Assembly (NCBI RefSeq): GCF_037975245.1
Contig: NC_092566.1
Location: 10,045,501 to 10,109,500 of the forward strand
Direction of reading: 5' to 3'
Length of the DNA stretch: 64,000 bases
Origin: Apostichopus japonicus
Lineage: Eukaryota > Echinodermata > Holothuroidea > Aspidochirotida > Stichopodidae
Notes under the pieces: model-generated
The model's database searches: none
Told to the model about the DNA's origin: nothing
What the model saw: only the letters and a program-made list of their open reading frames with translations
Translations under genes and position numbers: made by a program
Shown here: piece by piece, positions 24,067-35,101 of the stretch
How the letters are laid out: each line of letters starts with the position of its first letter
How positions within the stretch are numbered: the stretch's first letter is position 1

Positions 24067-25814
24067 TTAGGGGATCTCGGCGAACCAGGGTCTGCGAGGC
24101 CAGAACGGGGCTATTAGTGTGAACCTGCCCTTGGAGTTCCGAATTTTCCTGAGGACTTGTCCGATCATACATAGCGGCGGGAAGATGTACGCATCCATGT
24201 GGTCCCAGGAGAGGGACATTGCGTCCGTGTGGTAGGCCAGGGGGTGGAATCGTCTGGAACAGAAGGTCTGGAGTTTGTTGTTCTTGTGTGTTGCGAACAG
24301 GTCTATCGTGGGCCTGCCGAAGATCGAAAAGATTCTGTCGCAAGTCTCCTGTTCCAGAGACCATTCGTTGGGGTCTATATGCCCCCTGGATTGGGCGTCC
24401 GCCATCACGTTGAGCTTGCCTGCGATGTGGGAAGCCCTTAGGATCGTGCCGGAGTCCTCGGCCGCTGTTATCACCTCCCACGCGAGTCGGCACAGTCTCT
24501 CTGAGCGGGTGCCCCCCTGCCGATTGATGTAGGCCACCACTGTCGTGTTGTCGGTGAAGATTGTGGTTATCGTTCCCTGTACGTGGTCGTTGAAAGCTTC
24601 CAGGGCTCTTTTGACCGCCATCATCTCCAGGATGTTGATGTGGAGAGATGTTTCTGTTTGGGACCACGTCCCCCATGCTGTGCGATTGCTCCAGTGAGCT
24701 CCCCATCCGGACAGTGACGCGTCCGTCGTTATCGATGTCATTGGTAGCTGTATCGCAAAGGGTACCCCTGAACTCCAGTTGTTTGGGTCGAGCCACCATC
24801 GAAAGTGTTGTGTGACCTCCTCTGACCTGTAGATGAGCGTTGTTTTGTCTGGGTCTGTAGGGTCTGCGGACCTCAGCAGGTGCAGTTGCAGAGGTCGCAT
24901 GTGTAGCCTGCACAGTCTCACTATATCGACGAGGCTGGCCATGAGTCCCAGGGCCCGGAGCCATGTCCCCGTTGGTGACCCCCGGTGTGCCAAGATCTGT
25001 TGTGTGGTCGCCTTGACTGCCGCGACTCTTTCTTCTGAGGGTCGGGCTACCCCGGTGGTGAAGTCCAGTATGGCCCCGAGGAACTGGATCGTCTGGGAGG
25101 GTGATAGCCGTGATTTCTTCTGGTTCACGATCCAGCCCAGTTCTTGAAGGGTCTGGAGCGTTTTGTGGACGTTGTTGGTTGCTTCCGATAGACTGTTCCC
25201 TACTACCAACCAGTCGTCTAGATATACGTAGAGGGTGACCCCTCTTTTTCTGAGGTAGGCGACTACTGCTCCCGCGACTCTCGTGAAGGTTCTGGGAGCC
25301 GTGGCTAGGCCGAATGGGAGCGCCCGGAACTGGTAGTCTTGTTCTGCGTACCGGAACGCTAGGAATCGTCGGTGTTCTTTGTGTATCAAGATGTGCAGGT
25401 AGGCGTCCCGTAAGTCTACGGTCGCCGCCCACATGCCCTTTCTGAGTAGGGGTAATATTAAGTTTAAGGTCTCCATACGGAAGTGTTTTGGTCTGATGTG
25501 TTTTGTGTTCAGGGGTTTTAGGTTTAGAATGGGACGCCAGGTGCCGTCCCGTTTTTTGGTCAGAAAAAAGGAGGACCGGAAGAGTGGTCCCGTCTCTTCC
25601 GGAACTCTTGTAATTGCCTGCTTGGCCAGCAGGGCCAGAATTTCCCCTTCTAGGGCTAAGCGTTTGACGGGGTCCGTGGGTGTGAGTGTCTGCCTTCCTC
25701 CGCCCCCGAAAGGTGGGCTGGAGGAGAATTCTATTTTGTACCCGTGTTTGACTGTGTCCAACACCCACTTGTCCCCGCCAATAAATTCCCATTGCTGGGA
25801 GAAGTTTGTTAGTC
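24067..25814 (-). CDS. DIRS reverse transcriptase-RNase H, copy 2
   Basis: Copies element RNA into DNA. The open frame begins in the -1 frame relative to the end of gag and has no convincing ATG. QQWEFIGGDKWVLDTVKHGY is its early conserved block. RT motifs follow in order: FLTKKRDGTWRPILNL, TVDLRDAYLHI (motif A aspartates), RALPFGLATAPRTFT, and YVYLDDWLV (YLDD active site). RNase H residues are in TDASLSGWGAHW, INILEMMAVKRAL, FTDNTTVVAYINRQGG and SHIAGKLNVMADAQSRG. The C-terminal block (FGRPTIDLFAT … LIAPFWPRRPWFAE) is the part of DIRS proteins that has been likened to a DNA methyltransferase. The stop at 24067-24069 is probably a nonsense mutation, since the same frame continues with family-like sequence (VAWRLSG) to about 23794. 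Confidence 0.93.
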
Positions 25815-27974
25815 TCCCCCCACCGGCGGAATGGCCGCGGTGAGGTGGGCACCCCTAGGGCTGGGCGGCGAACGCTGGTCGATTGGAGGAGCGGTCACTG
25901 TCCCGTCTGGTCGACGTGGAGCCTCTGCCTCCTCTGGGGGCCCAGGGGCGGGTCGGACGGAAGGCTGCCCCCGGCTTCGGCCTCTGAGAGCTCCTCTGCT
26001 CATAGATTTGGTGGGTGCTGCTCTCGTTCCCCTAGGTGCTCTGCTCTCCCTCGGGCGGAAGGGTCTGGTTCTCTGGGTAGGTGGGGGTCGGAATTCTGAT
26101 TTGGCCAGAGTCTCCCTTCGGGCCACCTCTTCCTGCAGTTTCTTTTGGAAGCAGCCCGCAAAAAGGTCTTCCCCGAGGATTGGTAGTTCCAGCATTCTGT
26201 CCTTCGCCTCCGTCGAAGGCCAATGGATGGCGGAGACGATGTTTTGTCTACGTGCCTTTACGGACCTGGTAGGGACCCTTGCAAATTGATCGTACGCGAG
26301 TCTGACGAGGGGGCCCAGCAGCAGGAGGAGCTGGCCCGCTTCGTCCCTGGATACTTGGCTGCTGTCCTCAGGGAGCTGTTGGTGGTGTCGCATAAGGACT
26401 TCGGCTGATAGCATTAGTACCGATGCGAACTTCATGCCCGAACGGGCTGCCATGTCCACCTCTACCAAAAGCTCTTCTAGCTTCCTCTGGTCCGGGGTCT
26501 TGAACACGTGTGTGGATGAGGCCCCTTGTTCGGCTTTTAATCTCTCCTTGGCCTCCTGGGGGATGGTTGGGCATCTAAATAGATCCTTCCATGCCTCGTC
26601 AGGTACCCTGACCACTCTATCTGCCCTGGCCGGGAAGGCCGTCCACTTGGTCTTGTTGGCAATGGCCTCAAATCTGTCATAACAGGTTGCGTCTACTGGT
26701 ATGGTAGTTTTGGGCTTATATGACGCTTCGCCGGTCGCCGTCAATTTTGATACCCGGCCCGCCTTCTGCGGTTGCGTCTCGGGTTCCTCGAACCCCAGGT
26801 GTCGTCTGAATATGTCTGCCGCCCGTGTTATTAGCTCCTGTGGGAGGGCTCCTCCTGTCACGGGTGCTTCCTCCGGTTCGTAATTGTGACCAAAGCTGTC
26901 CTCCATAGGATCGTAGTCGAGAGGATCTGGATCTATGGGCTCCCCTTCGTCCTCCAAGCCGGAAAGATTCACCGACGCTCTGCAATCCAGAGCGTCCGGG
27001 TCCGGGGCCGGTTGCGGGGCCATGGTCGATACGGGGCTGGTAGGGCCCGGTGCCACGTCGGCTACCGTGGACGTCCTTTGCTCCAGCAGGGGCCGTAGAA
27101 GGCCGGTGAGTTTGGAAAGCCAAGCTGGTTCCTCTTCCTGACGCCGTCTCGGGGACCGGCGCCTCCTCTTGGATCTTCTGTATCCATCGTCGGAAGAGTC
27201 CGAGGACTCGTCGGAGATTGGAGAGTATCTCTTCCTCTCTCTACGTCTTGGGGATCTTGTATGCGACCCCGATCTCTCCCTTCTGGGTCGGCGGGAGGAC
27301 TCTCTCTCCCTACTTTCTCGGGCCGGGATCTCCGTCGGAACCCGCCTCTCCGGCTCCCTGTCCGGCTCCCTGGAACGGGACCGGCTCCGTCTCCGCGTCC
27401 CCTCGGTTGCTCTCTCTTTAGGACCCGAGCCTCCCACGGCCGGGGGGCCGCGCTCTGTGGGTCTGTTTAGCTGCGGCCCGGACTGAGACGGAGTCTCCAG
27501 CCCGGCCGAGCTGTGCCTCTGCTTTGGAGGTCTTTTCCTGGCAGGAGCCTTGCCTTTGCTCCTGCCCTTCCCTCTGGCCGTAACTGATCCGGACGTAGCC
27601 GGGGCCGTTAGGGGAATTCTTTCTCTTTCTCTTTCCTCTCTCTCTACCTCTTTCTCTCCTTCGGCCCTCTCCTGGCCACTCTCCTCCACCTCTCTCTCTA
27701 CTACTCCCTCCTCCTCTCTATCTCCCGTTATTCCTGGAACCTCCGGCGCCCCGATTGCGCTCGGGATCGAGTCCAGCCTTCCCTGGAGCTTGCTACGTAA
27801 GCCCTCAAGCCACAGGTCGATGTCCTGCCACTGAGCTGGTGTAAACTTAATACACACCAGGCAGGGGTCTCGTCGAGTGCAGGATCTGCATTTTGGACAA
27901 AGGTCGTGTTCGTCCCAGGCTCTGCCTGGGCGAAACATAGAGCAGTTGATGCACTTCAATGGATTGCGTGACAT
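25809..27974 (-). CDS. DIRS gag-like protein, copy 2
   Basis: A 721-residue open frame at the 5' end of the element, starting with a good ATG (MSRNPLKCINCSMF). Residues about 8-42 hold six cysteines in pairs (CINC, CPKCRSC, CLVC) that suggest a zinc ribbon. Residues about 100-290 are low-complexity, rich in Arg-Ser, Arg-Glu and Lys, with several basic clusters (RRSKRRRRSPRRR). A more ordered region follows (ITRAADIFRRHLGF, WTAFPARADRVVRVPDEAW, LLGPLVRLAYDQF), and the C-terminus is basic and Gly/Pro/Arg-rich (TRPFRPRESRAPRGTRA). By position and composition it is the nucleic-acid-binding, particle-type protein of the element. No CCHC knuckle is seen. Confidence 0.88.
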   Translation of the reverse strand: MSRNPLKCINCSMFRPGRAWDEHDLCPKCRSCTRRDPCLVCIKFTPAQWQDIDLWLEGLRSKLQGRLDSIPSAIGAPEVPGITGDREEEGVVEREVEESGQERAEGEKEVEREERERERIPLTAPATSGSVTARGKGRSKGKAPARKRPPKQRHSSAGLETPSQSGPQLNRPTERGPPAVGGSGPKERATEGTRRRSRSRSREPDREPERRVPTEIPARESRERESSRRPRRERSGSHTRSPRRRERKRYSPISDESSDSSDDGYRRSKRRRRSPRRRQEEEPAWLSKLTGLLRPLLEQRTSTVADVAPGPTSPVSTMAPQPAPDPDALDCRASVNLSGLEDEGEPIDPDPLDYDPMEDSFGHNYEPEEAPVTGGALPQELITRAADIFRRHLGFEEPETQPQKAGRVSKLTATGEASYKPKTTIPVDATCYDRFEAIANKTKWTAFPARADRVVRVPDEAWKDLFRCPTIPQEAKERLKAEQGASSTHVFKTPDQRKLEELLVEVDMAARSGMKFASVLMLSAEVLMRHHQQLPEDSSQVSRDEAGQLLLLLGPLVRLAYDQFARVPTRSVKARRQNIVSAIHWPSTEAKDRMLELPILGEDLFAGCFQKKLQEEVARRETLAKSEFRPPPTQRTRPFRPRESRAPRGTRAAPTKSMSRGALRGRSRGQPSVRPAPGPPEEAEAPRRPDGTVTAPPIDQRSPPSPRGAHLTAAIPPVGGD
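25815..25821 (-). promoter_or_regulatory. Possible -1 frameshift heptamer at gag/RT junction
   Basis: In the gag frame the codons read GTG GGG GGA GAC TAA, so the seven bases G-GGG-GGA fit the X-XXY-YYZ slippery pattern one codon before the gag stop. A -1 slip here enters exactly the frame that encodes RT (reading CTA ACA AAC across the gag stop). I did not establish a downstream stem or pseudoknot. Confidence 0.45.
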
Positions 27975-28561
27975 GCTGAATAACCGGATTAAGGAAGATT
28001 ACTTCTTAGTGATAAATGAACAACAATAGAAGCTTAACGTAAGAGGGGAGAACTAGGGAGGGAATTAGGCTTAGGTGGAGCGTAGCGTAACCTAGCAACG
28101 GTAAACAAGGTAACGCTACGGGGTGGCCTAACATGAAAATGCAAGCTGAAACAAAAATGAGAGAGCGAGAAATACATACGAAAAAGAGTGAATATAAGTG
28201 AGCAATATGAATCCCCAAAAGGGGGACGAGAGAAACTAATTGGGGGGAAGAAAGCTAGTAAACAAGCTAAGAAAACACAATAACAACAACACGCTTTAGC
28301 GTGGGGAGGAATAGGGCGGGAACCTAGGCAGTTTCGCGGAACTGCTAACCCCGCCGCAAACCAACCCGAGGAGGAAACGCACTACGAAAACAGTCCCCAA
28401 AACCCTCCCTTTTTGATAAAAAGGATACTTATCGGTCAGGAAAGGACTGTCAAACTTCTAAAGATCCGAAGCTAAAAAACTTCCGGCGATCGTCGAAGAA
28501 AACCAAGACAATTTTCCCAGGAAACTATCCACAAGAAAAATATGCGTGTAGGCACTTGGAA

Positions 28562-28690
28562 TGGTAGAATGAAAAAAGGAGGAGGGACCGGAAGGGGGGT
28601 CCGGTCATAGAGGGCGCACAGTGTTATTTATTTACCAGGACTTTATAGGCACGGTAGAATGAGGTGCTAAGGTTGTGAGGAGACAGGTAA
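28562..28690. repeat. Inverted terminal repeat, right side of DIRS copy 2
   Basis: Reverse complement of 22210-22330. It contains a short GC-rich stem (GGACCGGAAGGGGGGTCCGG) and AGAGGGCGCACAGTGTTATT, and ends GGAGACAGGTAAGCGAGGAGCGAAGTAAAT at 28708. This is the 5' end in the coding sense, so the element promoter is expected here or in the leader (about 27975-28560), but no core promoter word was certain. Confidence 0.92.
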
Positions 28691-28816
28691 GCGAGGAGCG
28701 AAGTAAATATATAGTTATGATTATAAAAAATATTTAACAGAAAGCTTAGATTTCATAACTCTTTTACTCGTCAGAAATACATACATACATACACATAAAT
28801 ATATATAAATTTTTCC

Positions 28817-28951
28817 CAATCCGACAAACACTATGAGACACTTTGAGGTCAGTGAGGGTGTACAGTGTTAAAAGATTACAAGGGCATACTAGACACGGTA
28901 GAATGCGGTGCTTAGGTTGTGGGGAGACAGGTAAGTGGGGAACGAAGTAAA
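28817..28951 (-). mobile_element. Isolated DIRS 5' end next to copy 2 (relic)
   Basis: GAGGTCAGTGAGGGTGTACAGTGTTA, GACACGGTAGAATGCGGTGC and GTGGGGAGACAGGTAAGTGGGGAACGAAGTAAAT follow the DIRS right-end order. It is closer to copy 3 (GGGTGTACAGTG, GGAACGAAG) than to copy 2. It lies only about 110 bases beyond the end of copy 2 in the same orientation. Confidence 0.8.
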
Positions 28952-29039
28952 TATATATATATATATATACATATATATATGTATGCATGTATATGCTATG
29001 TGTATGTATATGTATGTATATGTATATATATATATATAC

Positions 29040-29091
<52 letters not shown>

Positions 29092-31901
29092 GTGTGTGTA
29101 TATACAGTATATGTATATATATATAAACCGATGAAAAATCATTTTGATTTACCTATCTCAATATTACCCTTGTAAGCAAAATATTGCAATTGATAAGAAG
29201 TGAGAATTAAAAGCCTACAGCATCAACTTTACTGCGATGATAAAAAAGAACCCGTTTCTAATCTCTATAGATGACACACCCGTTTATATCCATTTACTCT
29301 TACTGGCTGTATTAATGATTGATCAGAAGAAAGAGCAGCTCTCTGTGTTACTAATGGCATATGTTTGAGCATAGTTGGCAGGTTATAAAGCGAGGAGTGG
29401 AGGTAATGCTGTGCTAATGGCTTTTGATGTGTAATAAATAGCAACTGCTCTGTTGAGAAACTGCTAGCAATGTTATATGCTGGAGAGCTGTGTATATATA
29501 AATATACGATACAGTACGAATTAATTGATAAGCGGTAGTTTAATTCATCACAATACTGTATAGTGCATAGACGATTCATGGAAATAGGACAATGGGAGAG
29601 TCTGAGACTCCAGGCAAAATGAGTCCAAAGGGAGGTTAAGGTGAAAAGATGTAAAACCAATTTAACAAAGATTAAGCTGGTGCTAATAGTAAATGATACT
29701 TTTTTCTTTTTTTTTAAATAGTGAATGATATATTCTTTCTCCAAAACAAAATGATCATTCAACAAGATATTTAAAATGTTGCAGCAAGGTAGCATGGTAA
29801 TTCATGACAGAATTTTGTTCCAAAAGAAGTTTAAGAACAAATTATATATGTTATGATTGCTGCATCACTGCAATGTTCAGTTCTATCCTACACAAAGAAG
29901 AATATTTCCTATCCATTTCCTAGCGAGAATGAGGATAATTCACTGCTAGTTGTGGCAGATAATCATGAATATTCATGAGCCTGACTCTGACCTAGTTAGG
30001 ATAATGTTCTTTTAAACTATACTGAGATGTCATATGCTTTCAAACCACTCATACCGACAGTATGAGCTATACACAAAATCATGCTTTAATCAGATCAAGC
30101 TGTTATAAGAACTATTTTCCAGAGATTTGGACATTTTCTTTTCTTTTTTTTTAATTTGAAGTACTTGGAAACTGAAATAGGTATAGAAACATTTCTAGAA
30201 CTCAGTTTTTCCTTCTTTTTTTTTTCTTTTTTTATTTCTAGGACATTAAACACATCAAGACTAAAATTCTTTCTAAAGTCATCCTTTAAAGAAAAATCAC
30301 AGAACAAAGGACTTTTGTCCCAAATAGTAGCACACATCACCAGTAGCACACATCATCCTATAGCGAGCCAACAATGGGAAACCTTTCCATAGAAACTGTT
30401 ATGTCTGAGGATTATAAATTCTTTTCACTTTCACTTGTCACTCCGTGTACATATTCATAGTTAAAATGAAAAAATGGCTTTTTTTTTCCTTTCATAGTAT
30501 TGTGCTACACGACACAAAGAATGCATCTTTGTACTGCCACCTAATAACCTGGTAAACGTGTGATTCAATTTACAACAAGGCATTACTTTTAAAGACATTG
30601 AAGACTCGCCCCAAACCGCGCTGAAAAAGTGAACTTTCCATTGCTTGCAAATGATGTTTTCTTTGTGTTGCTACAAAATGCAGACAGTAATGAAATGTGA
30701 TACCTTGTTATCTTTAGCTGGACCTGAGATGTCCATCGCTGTATTGTTTATACACTGTGCTGTGGGTATTGACCCCAGCTGTATGTACTGACTGTACACT
30801 ACTACACTAGTGTCTAATTACGGACGGTAGCAAGCTGTGTGTGTATTTTCTGGGATTGATGGTAGTGTCTAACACTTCTGTTACACCTCATTCGAAACTA
30901 GGTCAGATTACCGGCATTAGACGTTTCTTGTTGCTCTAGTCTTCGCACTCTTTAACACCATCATGATTAACTACAAATTTCCTATTTTAGCTGCATGTGT
31001 GAGCTATGGTTATTATTTTTTAAATTTTTAAAGAACAAACTGTTCCTGAAGTTTTGTCAAGAAGCACAGTGTAAACTGACATGACTAATCTTATTGTACC
31101 TTCATTGACATCGGCAACAGAGAAATTTAACCTTAGGAGTCCTTCTGTAAACATCGGAGGGCAAACAGGATGCTATCAGATTATGTCATAAAATGAGCAA
31201 ATTTATGTGTACTTAATAGCAGCTGTGTTGACGATTAGACCGCACAAAGGTAACAACAGCTAAATTTGGAAGTTTCTTTACTCTCCCTCTGGAAGAAATG
31301 AACAAATAAACTCTCTCAAGGAAAAGATTAGTTTCATGCTTTAAGAATCAGTCATCTGGCCCAAACTAACAGATTCCTGATTTGCACTTTCTTCACACTT
31401 TGGAATGAGGAGATGGATATAGTACAGGAGTGACATGAGCCTATACTCTGCCAGTGGGTATAAGCTGTGTTACTATACATTATATATTGTACTATATATA
31501 TATATATATATATATAGGCCTTTATAGGTCTTTATAGGTCTATATATATAGGTCTATATATAGGCCTATATATATATAGGCCTTTATATATGTAGGTCTT
31601 TATATATATAGGTCTATATATATAGGTCTATATATCTATATACATATAGCTTGTTCTAATGTTGAAAGATATGCACTGTAGATAGGAAAAGTAGAATTTG
31701 AGACAGGTACAGTAAGAGAAAAGGCGTACCGAAAACCGTCCTCTTGGTTTCAATTTCTGGTGACCGTGTTTCTGCAATGAGTGTAACATAGTCTTAAACT
31801 GTCTAGAATCTTCTAAAGTTGTCTTTATCAGCTTTGTCAAGCATTTTATAAGTTCTGGATTCTTTCCTTTCCATGATTCCTTTTCCATGTTTTGTGGATA
31901 A
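28952..31901 (-). other. Paladin intron 1, noncoding with microsatellites
   Basis: A TA/TATG microsatellite covers about 28952-29130, and a TATATAGGTC/TATAGGCC simple repeat covers about 31490-31645. Open frames near 29265-29795 and 31628-31888 have no recognisable domain. No exon is supported. Confidence 0.6.
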
Positions 31902-32689
31902 ACTCCAAAACTTACTGGTTTGGATATTTACGAGTGACGAGCTTACCTGTCTCCCCCCAACCTATGCACCTCATTCTACCGCGCCTAGAATGTCCTGGTA
32001 ACCTTTTAACACTGTGCACCCTCTGTGACCCGGCTTCACGGGTCACCAACCTTCCTTCTCATGAGACCAAAGCCCCTCCAAAGTGGTCTCTGCCTTGGAG
32101 TCGAGTAGTAGTCCTTCCCGACAGATGGGAGGGCTACCCCCTCGACTCCTAGTCTAACATCGAATTTCTGACGCTTCCAACGGGAGGGGTAGTACTCCCC
32201 TTCCTGTGGGGAGGGGGGGCTACCCTGTACGACCCCATCAGCCTGTACCCCTTAGGTCTAAAAAAGGTAGCAGAAGGTACTCTACAAGTTAGGCCCAAGG
32301 CCCTGAGCACCGTAGTGTTTAATGGAGAAAGACGAAGGAAAAAGAGTATCAACATTATAAAGGAAATATATATATAACGCTTCTCCATATATATATAAAA
32401 CACTTTAAGACACTCTTCCTTAAGTCACTCATAGTGGCCCTAAGTTACTACGAGATACTACAAGTTACTACCGATTACTACAAGTTGCTACCGGTTACTA
32501 CCGGTCAAGATAAAACTTTGCAACAAACTCGCTGGTAACAATAGGTGATGGTACGGGGGCTCGTACGGTAGTGGAACCTCCTTTCCTCAGGTCTCTTGGC
32601 CTGTGCTAGAAGGTGTTTTGTTAAGTCAATGAGACCGCTCCTCCGTGCGGCTGTGTTCCACCCCCCTCGGGGGAGGGAGGCGGGAATGG

Positions 32690-32790
32690 AGACAGGTAAG
32701 CTCGTCACTCGTAAATATCCAAACCAGTAAGTTTTGGAGTATTTACTTCGTTCCTCGCTTACCTGTCTCCCCCCAACCTATGCACCGAGT
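32690..32790. repeat. Internal complementary region of DIRS copy 3
   Basis: Complement of the left end (GACAGGTAAGCTCGTCACTC … CAAACCAGTAAGTTTTGGAG) fused to the complement of the right end (TATTTACTTCGTTCCTCGC … TGTCTCCCCCCAACCTATGC). Its subfamily-specific bases (GTTCC, CCCCCCAACC) track those of this copy's own termini. Confidence 0.92.
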
Positions 32791-33722
32791 GGCACTGCCC
32801 GATGGTGGGAGGCCCGAGGGGTGGGACCTAGTACCCGCCGGATCTCGCATCACCACGCTACGTAATGTCGCCTCAGCCTGTAATGAGTCTGAAAGGTAAC
32901 AGGCGACGAACGTCGTTGGTGTCCGCCAAGCTGCTGCCTTAAGGATGACCTCTATTGGGACTCCTGCAAAAAGAGCTGTCGAGGCCGCTTTTCCTCTAAT
33001 GTCATGGGCTCTCGTTAAAGTTGTGCCAACTGCGAAGGGGCGAATAATCTCCGTCAGCCACCGAGAGAGGGTGTCCTTAGACACCGTTGAAAAAGGTGCT
33101 CTGGGTAGTATGAACAAGGACATGGTTGTTCGTCTCAGGGGTTGAGTCTTGTTTAAGTACCATTTGAGAGCCCTGACTGGGCCCCACAGTATATCCTCTG
33201 CGACTGAGGAAAGCGTCTTTATTACAGGGATAAAGATGTCCCCCGGCAGGAAGGAAAGGACCTGGTTCTTGGGTATGAAGGACGGATCGGGGACCATTCT
33301 CCCATAGTTCTCAAACCTAATATGGTTCTGCTTTGTAGGCAGAGCGTGGAAACAGCTCCTTCTTCTTGCTGACGCGAGGGTGATCAGGAAAGGGGTTTTC
33401 TTTCTAAGGGCTGCCAGCGAGGCTGAAGCCAGTGGTTCGTATGGTGATTTAGTGAGTGCCTGCAGTGCTGCTGATGGACTCCACGAGGGGGCGAGCCGTC
33501 TGGTCCGAGGACGCCTGTTTGCCATCCCCCTGATGGGCTGGGTGATGTCCCCGTTGTTGACCGGGGTGGACCCATCTGGAAAGCCGCGGTGGATCGTGGT
33601 AATTGCCAACCTGTAGTTCTTGATGGTTGACACTTGCTTTCCCTCCTCGAAGAGGGAGTGAGGAAGTCTACCACTTGTGCCAGAGAGGTCTCGGCTGGCA
33701 GTGCCTGTCTGTTCTGGCACTA
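32743..33722 (-). pseudogene. Tyrosine recombinase of DIRS copy 3, 5'-truncated
   Basis: A frame of about 310 codons from EEGKQVSTIKNYRLAI through ASARRRSCFHAL, LTRAHDIRGKAAS and AAAWRTPTTFVACYL contains the catalytic arginines, the HxxR pair and the tyrosine in one frame, unlike copy 2. It ends at a TAA inside the right-end-like part of the complementary region. The start is damaged: a one-base slip at about 33655 breaks the SAM-like domain, and the homology stops at about 33722 where the foreign core begins. Probably inactive, but less decayed than expected for a copy without RT. Confidence 0.85.
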
Positions 33723-33895
33723 TTCCCCGCCTAACAAAATAACCCTGATCAGCGATAACCTGTCAAACATAGAGACAGATCCCTCCTCATTGCGGTAGCC
33801 AAAAAGCCCCCGACTGACAGTTTATCTAAAGGTCCCCCTTTATACACCTGAATGGAAAGACGCAATGGAGATAAAATGCCTTGCCCAAAGACACA

Positions 33896-33976
33896 ACGGG
33901 ATGATCTGGCCAGGACTCAAAACTGCAAGTCTTAGATCACCAGTCCACTGCCTTCACCATTTGACCACAGTGCTCT
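33896..33976 (-). repeat. tRNA-like block in DIRS core (copy 3)
   Basis: On the minus strand GAGCACTGTGGTCAAATGG holds an A-box-like word and AGTTTTGAGTCCTGG a B-box-like word. It is the counterpart of 8777-8853. Confidence 0.55.
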
Positions 33977-34103
33977 CGAAAATTGAGTACTGAATGGATA
34001 GTTTGCTTCATCAGAATCTTGGTCAATGCTACAACTGTTATACTGTATGTGACTACTAAAACTATATATGTATTTATGTATTTTAGTATAATGTATTATA
34101 TGT

Positions 34104-34328
34104 ATTTTGGATCATCCTGGAAGCAGGAACTTGTGAAGAAACCTCGTAGACCTATCAAGGCCGCAAGTTGACCGAATTCAGTCTCTTACATTCGTATTTA
34201 ATTTCCATGATAATGAATTGTCAACAACTCTGTGACTGGACGACATACATTAATCTTGGAGTGACCCCAACTCGGGACCTTATAATTGCAAGGCACCGGC
34301 CTTAACCACTGAGCTACAGTAACTGGGC
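34104..34328 (-). mobile_element. tRNA-derived SINE, copy inside DIRS copy 3
   Basis: Matches 8950-9185 and the free SINE at 13432-13671. Recognisable parts are GGATCATCCTGGAAGCAGG, CAAGGCCGCAAGTTGACCG, ACTCTGTGACTGGACGACAT and CACCGGCCTTAACCACTGAG (complement of the A-box region). It occupies the same place in the core as the copy-1 SINE. Confidence 0.85.
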
Positions 34329-35101
34329 TATAGGTCTACTCATCAGAAACAAACTCCCAACAGGGACCGTGAAGTTGGTGAGAGGGTGGGTTTGTAGAAA
34401 TTCCACCTCATACATCCCTGGCTGCTTTAACCGAGCCCGGGGAGTTACTCATCACGCACAAACGCGTTATTAAACGCTTCGTCTTTTGTTATGATAACGT
34501 TATTTGCGGTGTAAAAAAATATGTCACCGAAACGTTTTCAGGCTAGTAAATCCACACAAATTTCGTAAGGACATGAATATGACATTAATATAACATTAAA
34601 ATCTCATAGAACGTTATGTCGACGTTTCAACAACACCACATTTGATGTTATAAAACGTATTAAATGTTATGCTAACGTACCTGTTACTTCTCAAGTCTCT
34701 TCATGTCGAGATGAGAATTGTATCACTATCGTAGTACAGTGAAGGTTTCCAACTTCCTATTGAAACCAGCTAGCGCATGGTCACGGCCAGCCTATCAGGT
34801 GCTACGAAGTGCAACTCTGCTTAAAGTTTTGGAACATCGAACAAGTTATTCATGGAGCGTATCCCGTATGTTCGGAGCGTGATAGCCCTTGTAGCTTTCA
34901 TGGGGTTCTATCCTACCCCTTATTCAACTTACTCACGCGTATGTCTTGGTAATTCTCCAGAGAAATAGAGAGGCTTATACCATAGGATCGCTCACATAGT
35001 CGACAGCTCGTTGCAGCAAACGTTGAGCTCACACGTGGCAAGCCAGGTGACTGCCTGGCCCCGCCTCCTCTCTTAACAAATGTACCGCGTTATACACATT
35101 G

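Larger units (their letters stand above)
22169..28708 (-). mobile_element. DIRS-type retrotransposon copy 2, near-complete
   Basis: A 6,540-base element coded on the minus strand. The left end is ATTCCAAAACTTACTGG and the right end is GCGAAGTAAAT. It has split inverted repeats and an internal complementary region. In coding order it holds gag (27974-25809), RT-RNase H with a conserved C-terminal block (25814-24067) and tyrosine recombinase (about 23990-22894). The complementary region and 3' end follow. This is the canonical order of DIRS1-group elements, which integrate with a tyrosine recombinase and make no target duplication. Two lesions are visible: a TAA at the end of the RT frame and a frameshift in the recombinase. 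It sits in the first coding intron of paladin in the sense orientation and is the best reference for the decayed copies at 6162-12720 and 31902-38657. Confidence 0.95.

Noticed and set aside
22973-25852. A 959-codon open frame covering most of the 3' half of DIRS copy 2
   Set aside because: Only its last third (recombinase part up to the slip near 23185) is real. The first two thirds overlap the RT gene in another frame and give Pro/Arg/His-rich nonsense.
28764-29175. Tyr/Ile-repeat frames
   Set aside because: Direct translation of a TA/TATG microsatellite.
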